NCBI RefSeq assembly: GCF_027474845.2
Contig: NZ_CP107031.2
Location: 2,308,501 to 2,372,500 of the forward strand
DNA from: Maribacter aestuarii
GTDB taxonomy: Bacteria > Bacteroidota > Bacteroidia > Flavobacteriales > Flavobacteriaceae
Reading direction: 5' to 3'
Length of the DNA: 64,000 nt
Shown here in pieces: positions 34,448 to 42,925 of the stretch; the stretch's first letter is position 1; every line of letters begins with the position of its first letter. The notes under the pieces were generated by a model. That model had not been told where the DNA came from and made no database searches. It saw only the letters and a program-made list of their open reading frames with translations. A program made the position numbers and the translations under genes.

Positions 34448-34722
34448 TCATTCTGCATCATGTTTCGTAATGCCCATATCAAAAATTAGCTTAGCGTGTT
34501 TCGCTTTACTTAATAATGCCGTACCGACATACCCTCTTTTATCAGCAGAATTGTAAAAATATCTGTACCCGTCGAATACAGACAGCGCTTTTTCGATCTC
34601 GGTATCTTGAGCCTTTGTTTCTTGAAGACAGAGAATTTGGGGATTCAATTTTTTATCGATTCAAAAAAGTCTTTTTTTATAATAGCGCGAATTCCGTTGA
34701 TGTTCCACAAAATGATTCTCAT
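34448..34722 (-). pseudogene. xthA: Truncated and frameshifted exodeoxyribonuclease III remnant
   Basis: From ATG 34722 the minus strand encodes MRIILWNINGIRAI then KKDFFESIKN and a TGA; in the -1 frame it continues as LNPQILCLQETKAQDTEIE with GYRYFYNSADKRGYVGTALLSK, the typical N-terminus of XthA (WNINGIRA and LQETK metal motifs). It ends at 34448 after about 90 residues, where XthA needs about 255; the catalytic C-terminal half is missing. The frame break is in an A-run (ATAAAAAATTGA). It is therefore a gene fragment, probably left by rearrangement. Confidence 0.8.
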
Positions 34723-34764
34723 TTTCTTTATTTTGCCTAATTAAAAATATGTCGCTTTATACAT

Positions 34765-34805
34765 AAAAACGGCCCTAATTTATCATGTAAATAAGGGCCG
34801 TTTTC
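34765..34805. terminator. Strong bidirectional terminator
   Basis: AAAACGGCCCT (34766-34776) pairs with AGGGCCGTTTT (34794-34804), with further A-T pairing inside. T-runs follow on both strands. It ends the BON2 transcript (minus) and shields the xthA remnant. Confidence 0.8.
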
Positions 34806-34845
34806 TACATTTATGGTAGTAAGCCATGAGTGATTTTGACATTAA

Positions 34846-35514
34846 CTAAGCATACTCGGTGTAATATTGAACCTTTAGCTCGTTTTTTACGTTGAATACA
34901 CCTGGGGCCCGATATGCGGCTGTTTCGGCATCTTCCTTCTCTTTAATTGAGTGGACCTTGCCTTTTAGGGTAACCGTATGACCATCGGTCAAGACCGTAA
35001 TATTCTTTGCATCTATTTCGGCTGCGCGTTCAAATGCTTTTTCAATCCTTTCCTTCACTTCAGTAGGCTTCACATCCTGCTTTATGGAAATATTATTAAT
35101 GACACTGCGAACACCCAGCAATTTCTCGACCGCGCGTTTTGCCGCATTTTTTTGATAGCTCCATTTAACCTCGCCAGAAAGGTATACCCAGCCATCTTCT
35201 ACCTTTACGCTCAGGTTTTCTTCAGGCACGGAAGAGTTCCATTCCAAGGCCTCTACAACAGCCTTTGCAATCTCTTTGTCGGTTTTCTTAAAGTCGTTAC
35301 CGTATTTTACCTCAATGTCACTAGCTATCGCTTTAACGCCTTCAACACTTTTAACTGCCTTTTCCGCGGCAATTTTTTTAGAAAAGTTGTTGACTACACC
35401 GCTGAGGGTTACTATTCCGTTTTCAACAATAACTCCAATTTCTGTTTCGTCAATATTGGGTTGCCACGCCAATTCATCCAATACATCATCTTTAATTTCT
35501 ACATCTGTTTTCAT
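34846..35514 (-). CDS. Triple BON-domain protein, copy 2
   Basis: 222 residues with three BON domains in the same order and spacing as the protein at 32494-33171; the first 30 residues and the KKTDKEIAKA segment are almost the same, so this is a recent paralogue. No signal peptide. It is monocistronic between site 7 and the terminator at 34765. Having two near-duplicate copies, each with its own palindrome, argues for gene duplication inside the regulon. Confidence 0.9.
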   Translation of the reverse strand: MKTDVEIKDDVLDELAWQPNIDETEIGVIVENGIVTLSGVVNNFSKKIAAEKAVKSVEGVKAIASDIEVKYGNDFKKTDKEIAKAVVEALEWNSSVPEENLSVKVEDGWVYLSGEVKWSYQKNAAKRAVEKLLGVRSVINNISIKQDVKPTEVKERIEKAFERAAEIDAKNITVLTDGHTVTLKGKVHSIKEKEDAETAAYRAPGVFNVKNELKVQYYTEYA

Positions 35515-35583
35515 GATATTTTAATTTTAGGTTAAACTCTTAATTATGATAGCAAAGATATTCTTGATCGGAACTGTTGAAAA

Positions 35584-35595
35584 TGATACAGATCA
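35584..35595 (-). promoter_or_regulatory. FNR/CRP-like palindrome, site 7 (BON2)
   Basis: TGAT-ACAG-ATCA, centre 35589.5; minus-strand -7 box TATCTTTG (perfect) at 35553-35560, 29.5 bp away. Confidence 0.8.
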
Positions 35596-35732
35596 TTACC
35601 GTTAATATTTAACAAAAAAAAGTTTAATTCATCTTTACCGAAATCAGATACAGAATCTGTGGTCTTAGAAAAATTTGTGCCTACGCAAAGGAGCTTTTGG
35701 TGATTTTAAATTTGCCTTGGAAGAAGTATGTG

Positions 35733-36110
35733 TTAAGAATGTTTTTTGTCCTTAATACATTTTTGAATCGATGCTAAGAGATCTCCAAGGTCTGATGGTT
35801 TTACGATATAGTCGTATGCACCAAGATCCATACCTTGTTGTACATCCTTTCTTTCGCTTTTTGCGCTATAAAATATAAATGGAATAGTCTTTAGTTCGCT
35901 ATCCAATCCTAACTTTGCCAAAAGGTCAAGACCATTCATTTCTGGCATAAGAACATCACAAATAATTATATCTGGACGATTGGCCTTAATTTTTTGAAAA
36001 CCTTCTTTACCATTTCTCGCCGTGATAACCGTATACCCTTCCATCTCTAGAATTTCCGCAGTATTTTCACAGATAGTTGGATTATCCTCAACGAGTACGA
36101 TAGAGGTCAT
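35733..36110 (-). CDS. Single-domain response regulator (receiver only)
   Basis: 125 residues with the CheY-type receiver fold: acidic pair Glu8/Asp9, phosphoacceptor Asp52 in IICDVLMPEMNG, the Ser in FIFYSAKSE and the invariant Lys in YIVKPSD. No output domain, so it must act through protein contacts or phosphotransfer. It lies 145 bp downstream of the histidine kinase gene on the same strand and is the obvious partner of that kinase or of the CheB-CheR fusion. Confidence 0.92.
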   Translation of the reverse strand: MTSIVLVEDNPTICENTAEILEMEGYTVITARNGKEGFQKIKANRPDIIICDVLMPEMNGLDLLAKLGLDSELKTIPFIFYSAKSERKDVQQGMDLGAYDYIVKPSDLGDLLASIQKCIKDKKHS

Positions 36111-36255
36111 AGGTTAGCGTTTAAAATTTAGAGTACCTTAAATATAGTTAAAATTCCTACAATTCATCGGGTAATTTTAAGTAACAGATCGTAGGCGGAA
36201 TTTAAAATGTACTAAAGCTGATTTTTTACGTACTAAAAACGAGAAGAATTGAATG

Positions 36256-37974
36256 TTATACCGAGGGTATCGTAAGGGTAAAAGTGCTTCCTTGGCCTAC
36301 GGTACTAGAAAAATCGATAGTTCCTTCCAAGAGATCCAAATAACGTTCTACGATACTTAGTCCAAGGCCGGTGCCTTGAAGGTGTTCTACATTCTTTGCC
36401 CTGAAAAACCGCTGAAATAGGAATTTCTGGTCCTCCTTTGGAATGCCGATACCGCTATCCTTAATTTTTATTATTAGATTCCCGTTGGCTACTGCTGTAT
36501 GCAGCTCAACAGCTGAATCTGAATATTTTATGGCGTTTGATAGCAGATTGGATACGATATGGTGCAATATTTTCCGGTCTTGGAATATCTCCGCACGTCC
36601 GGTGTGGGTATGGATAATCTGCTGTTGGGGTTTCAAAATCCCCTCCATATCGTCCAATAGGGGTCTTAAAAATTCTTTTATATTTAGATTTTCCTTTTTG
36701 ATACGCAGGTCGCCTCTTTCCAGCTTTTCCAAAGAAAGGAAATCATCTAAAATGGCAGTAAATTGTTTTGAGGCCTTCTTTACACGTTCGATCAATCTCG
36801 GTTGCTTATGGTATTCTGCTTTTTCACTATACTTTTCAATTAGAATGATGGAAGACAATATAATGGTAATAGGAGTGCGCAGTTCATGAGAGGCAATGTT
36901 GATGAAAGCACTTTTTAACTCGTTGATTTTCTTTTCCGCTTCTAGGGCTTCGCTAAGTTCCTTCGTACGCTCTTTAACGGTTTCCTCTAGATTTGCTGTA
37001 TATTTTTCTTTGATTGCCTCCAATCTTTTTCGCTCCGTAATATCCTCGCCAGCACTTAAGGTACCAATGGTTTTGCCAAACTTGTCTTTTAGAACGGTAT
37101 TCGTCCATCCGATAAGTCGCCGCTCGCCGGCCTTGGATCGTACCTCGCTTTCAAAATAGGGTAACGATAGCATTTTTTTGTATTTGAAAAAATGGGGTAT
37201 ATCGTCATTTTCAGTTTTATTTTTAGTGGGCATAACGTATTCAAACCATTTCTCACCTTGCAGTGCGTGCTTTTCATACCCCAATAAATCGCAACCTTTT
37301 TGGTTGATGAGCTGTACCCTATATTCATTGTCCAACAATAAAAAAATAACCGGGGCCAGATTTAAATACCGTGCAATACGCTCTTTTTCCTCTTGCAGGT
37401 CTTCATGCTGTTGTTGTAGGGCCTCGGCCTCGCGTATCTCAGTAACATCCTGCATAGATAGCCGGCAAATGGGTTTGCCCGTTCCATTTTCTGTTACAGT
37501 ACCATGTATCAATGCGGTAAACACATCGGTGCCATTGCGTTTAATTTGAAGCTCAAATGGTTTGAGCGTTCCGTGTTCAAAGGCTTCCCTTAGTTTTAGG
37601 AACAAGGTACCTGATTCCCCGCTGGACATGTATGCTGAAAATGGCTTGCCCTTTATAAGTGAACGATCTATACCCATCATCGTACAGGCGGTAAGGTTAA
37701 TGTTTTCAATCACTCCCTTATCATCCAGTATAAGATAGCCAATGGGGGCAAAATCAAAAAGATCGGTATATTGATCCCGTGCATCTTCCAATAGATGCTG
37801 GGCTTCACGCAGTTCTTGATTTTGCATCTCCAGTTCTACCTGATGTACTTCAAGCTCGTGCATAAGGGTTCTTGCCTTATCCATGGTCAGGTCCAGTTTT
37901 GTATCTGGCATTTTTTTCACCTGGGCTTCCGCCATGGAGCGCAATTTCTTATTTATGTCATTCTCGCTGCCCAT
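36256..37974 (-). CDS. PAS-containing histidine kinase, cytoplasmic
   Basis: 572 residues with no membrane segment. After an N-terminal coil come two PAS domains (about 65-185 and 200-320), HisKA with the phospho-His in SHELRTPITII, and an HATPase with N-box NLLSNAIKYS, G1 DSGIGIP and G2 GTGLGLSIV. A soluble PAS kinase senses an internal signal such as redox or a ligand. Its start overlaps the end of the CheB-CheR fusion by 17 bp, so they are translated together. Confidence 0.93.
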   Translation of the reverse strand: MGSENDINKKLRSMAEAQVKKMPDTKLDLTMDKARTLMHELEVHQVELEMQNQELREAQHLLEDARDQYTDLFDFAPIGYLILDDKGVIENINLTACTMMGIDRSLIKGKPFSAYMSSGESGTLFLKLREAFEHGTLKPFELQIKRNGTDVFTALIHGTVTENGTGKPICRLSMQDVTEIREAEALQQQHEDLQEEKERIARYLNLAPVIFLLLDNEYRVQLINQKGCDLLGYEKHALQGEKWFEYVMPTKNKTENDDIPHFFKYKKMLSLPYFESEVRSKAGERRLIGWTNTVLKDKFGKTIGTLSAGEDITERKRLEAIKEKYTANLEETVKERTKELSEALEAEKKINELKSAFINIASHELRTPITIILSSIILIEKYSEKAEYHKQPRLIERVKKASKQFTAILDDFLSLEKLERGDLRIKKENLNIKEFLRPLLDDMEGILKPQQQIIHTHTGRAEIFQDRKILHHIVSNLLSNAIKYSDSAVELHTAVANGNLIIKIKDSGIGIPKEDQKFLFQRFFRAKNVEHLQGTGLGLSIVERYLDLLEGTIDFSSTVGQGSTFTLTIPSV

Positions 37975-40948
37975 TTTTTTCCTTTTTAATCTTTTTCAAC
38001 TGTTTTTCCACAAGGGTTAATTCGGTAATATCTACCGAGGTACATGCTATACCGGTAATCTTATCAACTTCTACCACTGGCCGTACCAAAAGGTCATAAA
38101 AACGGGTCTCACCGGCTAGCTTTAGGGAAACGGTTGCTCGTTCCGCTTTCCCTGTCTTCAGCACTTTTTTCTTTATTACGCCCAATTTCTTGGCATCCTC
38201 TTTGTCGAAAAAATCGGCATCGGTCTTTCCAATCATGTCCTTGAACTGAAAATCAGGATGTATATTGGGCATGCTGGTATAGGTTAGATTCTTGTCCTGC
38301 GTATAGATTACGGTCTTGGTCATTTCTAGCAGATGTTCATATTTGATTTTGTAATCGCGCAATTCCTCTGCCAACAGCTTTTCCTCCGTAATGTCAACAA
38401 AAGTGATGACCACCCCTTCAATTACATTTTCTGCAGTGCGATAGGGCATGATCTGCATCTTGTACCAGATACCATCATTACTTCTAATAGTTTTTTGTAT
38501 GGGCGTCAGCTTGTTCAAAACTGTTTTTACATCTTGCTGTATACCATCGTAAATGAGATTGGAAGATAGGTGCCCAATGGGCCGCCCCACATCGGTCTGG
38601 ATAAGGTTAATGATCTTTGACATGGAGGGCGTAAAACGTTTTATCTTCAGATTTGAATCTAGAAATATGGTGCCGATTTCCGTACTGGCCAACAGGTTGT
38701 TCATGTCGTCATAGGCCTGGGCAAGCTCATCAATTTTTCCCTGCAGCTCCGTGTTCACAGTAACAATCTCTTCGTTAACGCTCTGTAGCTCTTCTTTGGA
38801 GGTTTCCATTTCCTCGTTAGTACTCTGTAGTTCCTCGTTACTGGACTGTAGTTCTTCGTTTGAGGATTTCAGTTCTTCGTTCGATATTTCCAACTGTTCT
38901 ATGGTAGACCGGAGGTATTCCTTAGTGGCGGCAAGTTCTTGTTCCAGGGCATGAAGTTCTGTGGTATCAGTTGCAGATTTTTTATCCCTACCTTCATCAA
39001 CACTTTCTGGAACAATGGCAACATCCTCAAACGTGACCATCCAATATTCATCGTCAAGCCCCACATCGACTAAGGGTCGTAAGTAAAGATCGATCAATTG
39101 TGTGTTGCCGTTGGTCTTGACCTTTATATTCTTTCTCGTTTCGGTCTTTTTACTATTTCGACCTTTGGTGAGCAGACTACGAAGGTCGGTCTTAAGTCCC
39201 TCGCGGGCCATATCGATAATATTCAACTTAGCTTCACCCGGAGAGGGTTGTAAGTACTTGCCCGTATTACCGGAAAAATAGACTGCATCTCCCTTAGTGT
39301 TTACAATGGCGCAGGCCGGGGCATAATTGGCCAACAGCATTTTTTCCGTTATCCCAGAAAGACTGCTCTGCCATTCCCGTTTTTGAGGAGCGGTGTTTGC
39401 CATTTTAAGGTGAATGGGCTCCTGAAATAAGTGTCCTATATCCGGCATTCTAGCCTGTTTTACGTCCTTAAACCTAAAAATCTTATGCTTTCTGTCCAGA
39501 ACATCGAACAAACTAGCATATTCGCCTAAGGATTCCGAGTTACCGAGAAAAAGAATGCCTTTTGGATTCAATGCATAATGGAAAATCGCAAACACCTTTC
39601 GTTGGGCCTCCGCATTCAAATATATCAGCAGGTTGCGACATGTGACCATGTCGAGTTTTGAAAAAAGGGGATCTTTAATGAGATTGTGCTCGGCAAAAAT
39701 GATTTGATCTCGAATTTCCTTTTTTATCCGATAGGTATTGGTTTCACCCTGAAAATAGCGGGAAAGGCGTTTTATACTTACATCGGAGGAAATGGTTTCC
39801 GGATACACGCCCTGTCTGGCCAAATTGATGGCATCCTCATCAAGGTCAGACGCAAAGATCTGCACCTTCAGAGACTTGGTCTGTTTACGTATGGCCTCAT
39901 CAAAAAGAATGGCGATTGAGTAGGCCTCTTCCCCTGTGGAACAGCCAGCGACCCAAACACGTATCATCTCACCGTCTTGTTTGTTTTCAATAATTTCGGA
40001 TATGGCGGTTTGCTGTAATGCAGCAAAAGCCTCCTTGTCCCTAAAAAAACTGGTAACACCAATGAGCAGTTCTTTAAAGAGCTTTACAACTTCCTCACGT
40101 TGTTTTTGAAGATGCTTAATATAGTTTTCAAGTTTGTCGATTTGGTTGAGCGCCATGCGTTTTTCTATCCTGCGGATTACCGTACTGCTCTTGTAATCGC
40201 TAAAATTACAGCCCGTTTCATTCCGTAAAACAATAAATATTTTATCCAACAGCTCATTTGGGGTTGATACTGGAATAAGTTTTTCCTCTGGTGTGAACTT
40301 GCGGTTCTTGGCGTATTTAAGGAGCATGTTGGGCATTTCCTTAACAGCAAGTATAAAATCTTCCGCTCCTGCCGCTATGGCACTCCTGGGCATACCATCG
40401 TATTTTGCAGTAGTCGGATCTTGAACAATGGAGAGTCCACCCTTACCTTTAATATCCTTTAAGCTCAATGTGCCTTCCGTACCCGTACCCGAGAGAATGA
40501 TGCCGACCGCCCTGTCTGTTTGATCTTCAGCAAGGGAGCGAAAGAAAAAATCGATAGGTTTGCGAAAACCCCGGGCCGCTGTTGGGTCCATTAAATGGAG
40601 CTTACCGTTTAGAATGGCCATATCCTTATTCGGCGGAATAATATAAACATGGTTGGGAACAACCGTCGTATTATCCCTAACCTCTGTCACGGTCATTTTT
40701 GTATGGCTTTTTAAAAGGGAGACCATCAAACTTTTATGTGTGGGGTCTAGGTGTTGAACCAGAACAAAAGCCATTCCCGGAGCATCGGGCATTGCTTCAA
40801 AGAATTCCTTAAAAGCTTCTAATCCACCAGCTGAAGCACCCATACCTACAATCAAGAATTTTGATGCTTCCTTCTTAGATTCAATATCCTTTTTTAAGGG
40901 CTTTTTATGGGTTGAGGACTTTTTGGGCGTTTTATCTTGTTTTGCCAT
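37958..40948 (-). CDS. CheB-CheR methylesterase/methyltransferase fusion with PAS domains
   Basis: 996 residues. After a Lys-rich start, the CheB domain (about 30-215) has catalytic Ser39 (GASAGG) and His66 (LVQHLDPTH). The CheR part (about 225-490) has the N-domain and the SAM site VWVAGCSTGEEAYSIA. A PAS-like region follows, then a long coiled coil (about 665-755, repeated NEEL-S), and two PAS domains at the end. In this family the protein signals to kinases rather than to chemoreceptors; no flagellar, gliding or Mcp gene is nearby. Start chosen at 40948, about 40 nt after the predicted transcript start. Confidence 0.92.
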   Translation of the reverse strand: MAKQDKTPKKSSTHKKPLKKDIESKKEASKFLIVGMGASAGGLEAFKEFFEAMPDAPGMAFVLVQHLDPTHKSLMVSLLKSHTKMTVTEVRDNTTVVPNHVYIIPPNKDMAILNGKLHLMDPTAARGFRKPIDFFFRSLAEDQTDRAVGIILSGTGTEGTLSLKDIKGKGGLSIVQDPTTAKYDGMPRSAIAAGAEDFILAVKEMPNMLLKYAKNRKFTPEEKLIPVSTPNELLDKIFIVLRNETGCNFSDYKSSTVIRRIEKRMALNQIDKLENYIKHLQKQREEVVKLFKELLIGVTSFFRDKEAFAALQQTAISEIIENKQDGEMIRVWVAGCSTGEEAYSIAILFDEAIRKQTKSLKVQIFASDLDEDAINLARQGVYPETISSDVSIKRLSRYFQGETNTYRIKKEIRDQIIFAEHNLIKDPLFSKLDMVTCRNLLIYLNAEAQRKVFAIFHYALNPKGILFLGNSESLGEYASLFDVLDRKHKIFRFKDVKQARMPDIGHLFQEPIHLKMANTAPQKREWQSSLSGITEKMLLANYAPACAIVNTKGDAVYFSGNTGKYLQPSPGEAKLNIIDMAREGLKTDLRSLLTKGRNSKKTETRKNIKVKTNGNTQLIDLYLRPLVDVGLDDEYWMVTFEDVAIVPESVDEGRDKKSATDTTELHALEQELAATKEYLRSTIEQLEISNEELKSSNEELQSSNEELQSTNEEMETSKEELQSVNEEIVTVNTELQGKIDELAQAYDDMNNLLASTEIGTIFLDSNLKIKRFTPSMSKIINLIQTDVGRPIGHLSSNLIYDGIQQDVKTVLNKLTPIQKTIRSNDGIWYKMQIMPYRTAENVIEGVVITFVDITEEKLLAEELRDYKIKYEHLLEMTKTVIYTQDKNLTYTSMPNIHPDFQFKDMIGKTDADFFDKEDAKKLGVIKKKVLKTGKAERATVSLKLAGETRFYDLLVRPVVEVDKITGIACTSVDITELTLVEKQLKKIKKEKNGQRE

Positions 40949-41023
40949 GGTACTTCTTTGGTATTCTTAATATGGTTTGTACCAAAGTTAAATAAATGTA
41001 GCAAAGACTCGGAGGTAAATAAA

Positions 41024-41035
41024 TGATATATATCA
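41024..41035 (-). promoter_or_regulatory. FNR/CRP-like palindrome, site 8 (CheB-CheR/kinase operon)
   Basis: TGAT-ATAT-ATCA, centre 41029.5; minus-strand -7 box TACATTTA at 40993-41000, 29.5 bp away. Confidence 0.75.
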
Positions 41036-41208
41036 GCACCCTTTTTACTGATCTGTTCAGTGTTTTAGTTATTGTTTAATTAAGTGAGCCAAGCAATTCC
41101 CAATGTCGTATTCAAAAATTTTTGCGGTAAAAAGTCCTGTCGGGATACGTTTACATAAAGGTATGAAGAGTCTTAAGAAGATGGTTAAGTTTTTTTGCCT
41201 ATGATTGG

Positions 41209-41829
41209 TTAGGCTAAGGCCTTGCCCAAGTGATCCGAATGAGAATCAGTGGTATTTTCAGTCTTCTTTCCTTTAATTGTCAACTTTCTTAACGTGAGAC
41301 CAAAAATCAACTTATAAACTCCCGAAGCAAACAAGCAAAATAAAATCATAAAGTTTAGCTTGATACCTGCAAAATTGGTTCCGGCCAACAAAAGAACGGC
41401 ATAGGGAATCGTTATAAAACCAAGAATCAATGTCCAAGCCCAACTCCTTCCTCCTAAATGTTTATAGTGTAATGAGCTACTGATAGCAAGAATGCCGCCG
41501 AAAAGTACTAGGAAACCTGTAAGGATGGGTATTGAACTAGGCATATCTGTAGGATACAACAAGAGTGGAATACCGATTAGTAGTTCTATCAGCCCCACAG
41601 CAAACAACCAACCCCAATTTGATAAAATTCTATTGGAAGAAATGGACAACGTCGTCCAAAATAGCCCTAGTAGTAATATAAAACCGCCAAATATCATACT
41701 GAGTAATTCAAAATGTGGTAACGGGGTTCGCAACATCCAGACGCCCAATCCGATATATAGAAACCCTAACAACAGGGAAACCCACCATTGTTTTAGCTTC
41801 ATTCTTCCCGAGTATAATAGCGTTGTCAT
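41209..41829 (-). CDS. HdeD family (DUF308) membrane protein
   Basis: 206 residues with six hydrophobic helices (about 14-32, 38-58, 70-88, 95-115, 128-146, 152-172), pairs separated by short loops, as in the acid-resistance protein HdeD/DUF308 family. Tail is soluble and His/Asp-containing. Its exact role is unknown, although HdeD helps at low pH and high cell density in enterobacteria. The start lies 11 bp after the lipoprotein gene in the same operon. Confidence 0.8.
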   Translation of the reverse strand: MTTLLYSGRMKLKQWWVSLLLGFLYIGLGVWMLRTPLPHFELLSMIFGGFILLLGLFWTTLSISSNRILSNWGWLFAVGLIELLIGIPLLLYPTDMPSSIPILTGFLVLFGGILAISSSLHYKHLGGRSWAWTLILGFITIPYAVLLLAGTNFAGIKLNFMILFCLFASGVYKLIFGLTLRKLTIKGKKTENTTDSHSDHLGKALA

Positions 41830-41840
41830 AATTCTAGTCC

Positions 41841-42347
41841 TTAATCTACATTATCCTTAAAAAAATTCTTTAGGGCAGAACCTAATTCTTTCATATCGTG
41901 TTGAAACTCTCTTTGGAACTTCCCCTGTTTTTCTTTGGCGGCCTCATTAAATTCTACCAGGTTCTCCTTGAATCTACGGCTACGTTCCGCCAACCTTTCT
42001 TTTAGCCTTTTGTTCCTTTGCTCAAGGGTGTCTAGCTCTTTATTGAGTCCTTCACTTTCTTTTTTACCAACAATTGCGATTTTGTCTCGTAGCACTTGGA
42101 TTTCGGTTCCGGTATTATCTATCGCAACTTCGGATTCAGACCTGAATTTTTCCCACTCTGCCTTCATCTCAATCTCGATATCTTCTTGGGACTGTCTCGC
42201 TATTTTGGCCAAGTTATCAGCTGCCTGTTGTATATTTTCGTCAGTAGCATCAACATTTGCATTCTTGGTTGCAGAATCCCTACAACTTTCTAATAGGCTA
42301 CATATTAGAATGCTCGACATTATCGTCAAAAGGATTCTTTTTTTCAT
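41841..42347 (-). CDS. Lipoprotein with long coiled coil
   Basis: 168 residues: lipoprotein signal with lipobox LESC (Cys about residue 22), then an almost entirely helical, highly charged coiled coil (about 35-165) with Glu/Lys-rich heptads. This looks like a periplasmic spacer or envelope-stress lipoprotein; I do not recognise a family. It heads an operon with the HdeD-like gene under site 9. Confidence 0.75.
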   Translation of the reverse strand: MKKRILLTIMSSILICSLLESCRDSATKNANVDATDENIQQAADNLAKIARQSQEDIEIEMKAEWEKFRSESEVAIDNTGTEIQVLRDKIAIVGKKESEGLNKELDTLEQRNKRLKERLAERSRRFKENLVEFNEAAKEKQGKFQREFQHDMKELGSALKNFFKDNVD

Positions 42348-42404
42348 AACGGGTGTCCTTCAAAAGAATATCCTAAAAATAAAGTTGGTTTAAAACGACT
42401 GCAA

Positions 42405-42416
42405 TGACCTATGTCA
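42405..42416 (-). promoter_or_regulatory. FNR/CRP-like palindrome, site 9 (lipoprotein-HdeD operon)
   Basis: TGAC-CTAT-GTCA, centre 42410.5; minus-strand -7 box TATTTTTA at 42374-42381, 29.5 bp away. Confidence 0.78.
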
Positions 42417-42503
42417 GTATTATAAAAACATCCATTGCAATCCAGAATTTACCGGTCCTAGATAAAAAGCGCAGATCTTTTAACCTAAAGTATACTATGT
42501 TCC

Positions 42504-42896
42504 TTACATGTATTTGGATAAAAAGTGAAAGAACTCTTTTTTAAGATCGGCATAAATCTGCCGTTGGGTTTCCATTTTATTTCGGAACTCCAGATGTTTT
42601 TTGGTCATCGCGGTATCGAGGGCATTGTGACCTGTTTTAGTTTGGCCAGCGATTCGTGTCTCATGAATTTCAATTTCCTCTTGTAATTTGTCTATTATTC
42701 CATCATGAAGTATAAATTCATTTTGATAATGCTCTAATTTAGCCAATACCTCTTTTTTTGTCCATCGATGTACTAGCTCAGCCAATCGATTATTAAACGA
42801 TTTTAGTTCGTCTTCCCAAAAAGCAAGTTCAGATTGCCATTGTTTGTGCTCAAAATGTAGGTCTTCGTTGTAGAGTACTTCTTTTGTCTTTTCCAT
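42504..42896 (-). CDS. Small helical protein of unknown function, copy B
   Basis: 130 residues, all helix, charged, without signal peptide: HFEHKQWQSELAFWEDELKSF, then NEFILHDGIIDKLQEEIEIHETRIA, then helices to the end. The W-x(5)-FWEDE pattern is like the WLDTIALWKDE of the protein at 33508-33906. His-rich positions and the four-helix look suggest a bundle that could bind metal, but there is no diagnostic motif. It is the third gene of the AhpD-FtsH operon, 29 bp after ftsH. Confidence 0.65.
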   Translation of the reverse strand: MEKTKEVLYNEDLHFEHKQWQSELAFWEDELKSFNNRLAELVHRWTKKEVLAKLEHYQNEFILHDGIIDKLQEEIEIHETRIAGQTKTGHNALDTAMTKKHLEFRNKMETQRQIYADLKKEFFHFLSKYM

Positions 42897-42925
42897 AATA
42901 TATTCTTGTTTAACTGTTTACTTTT

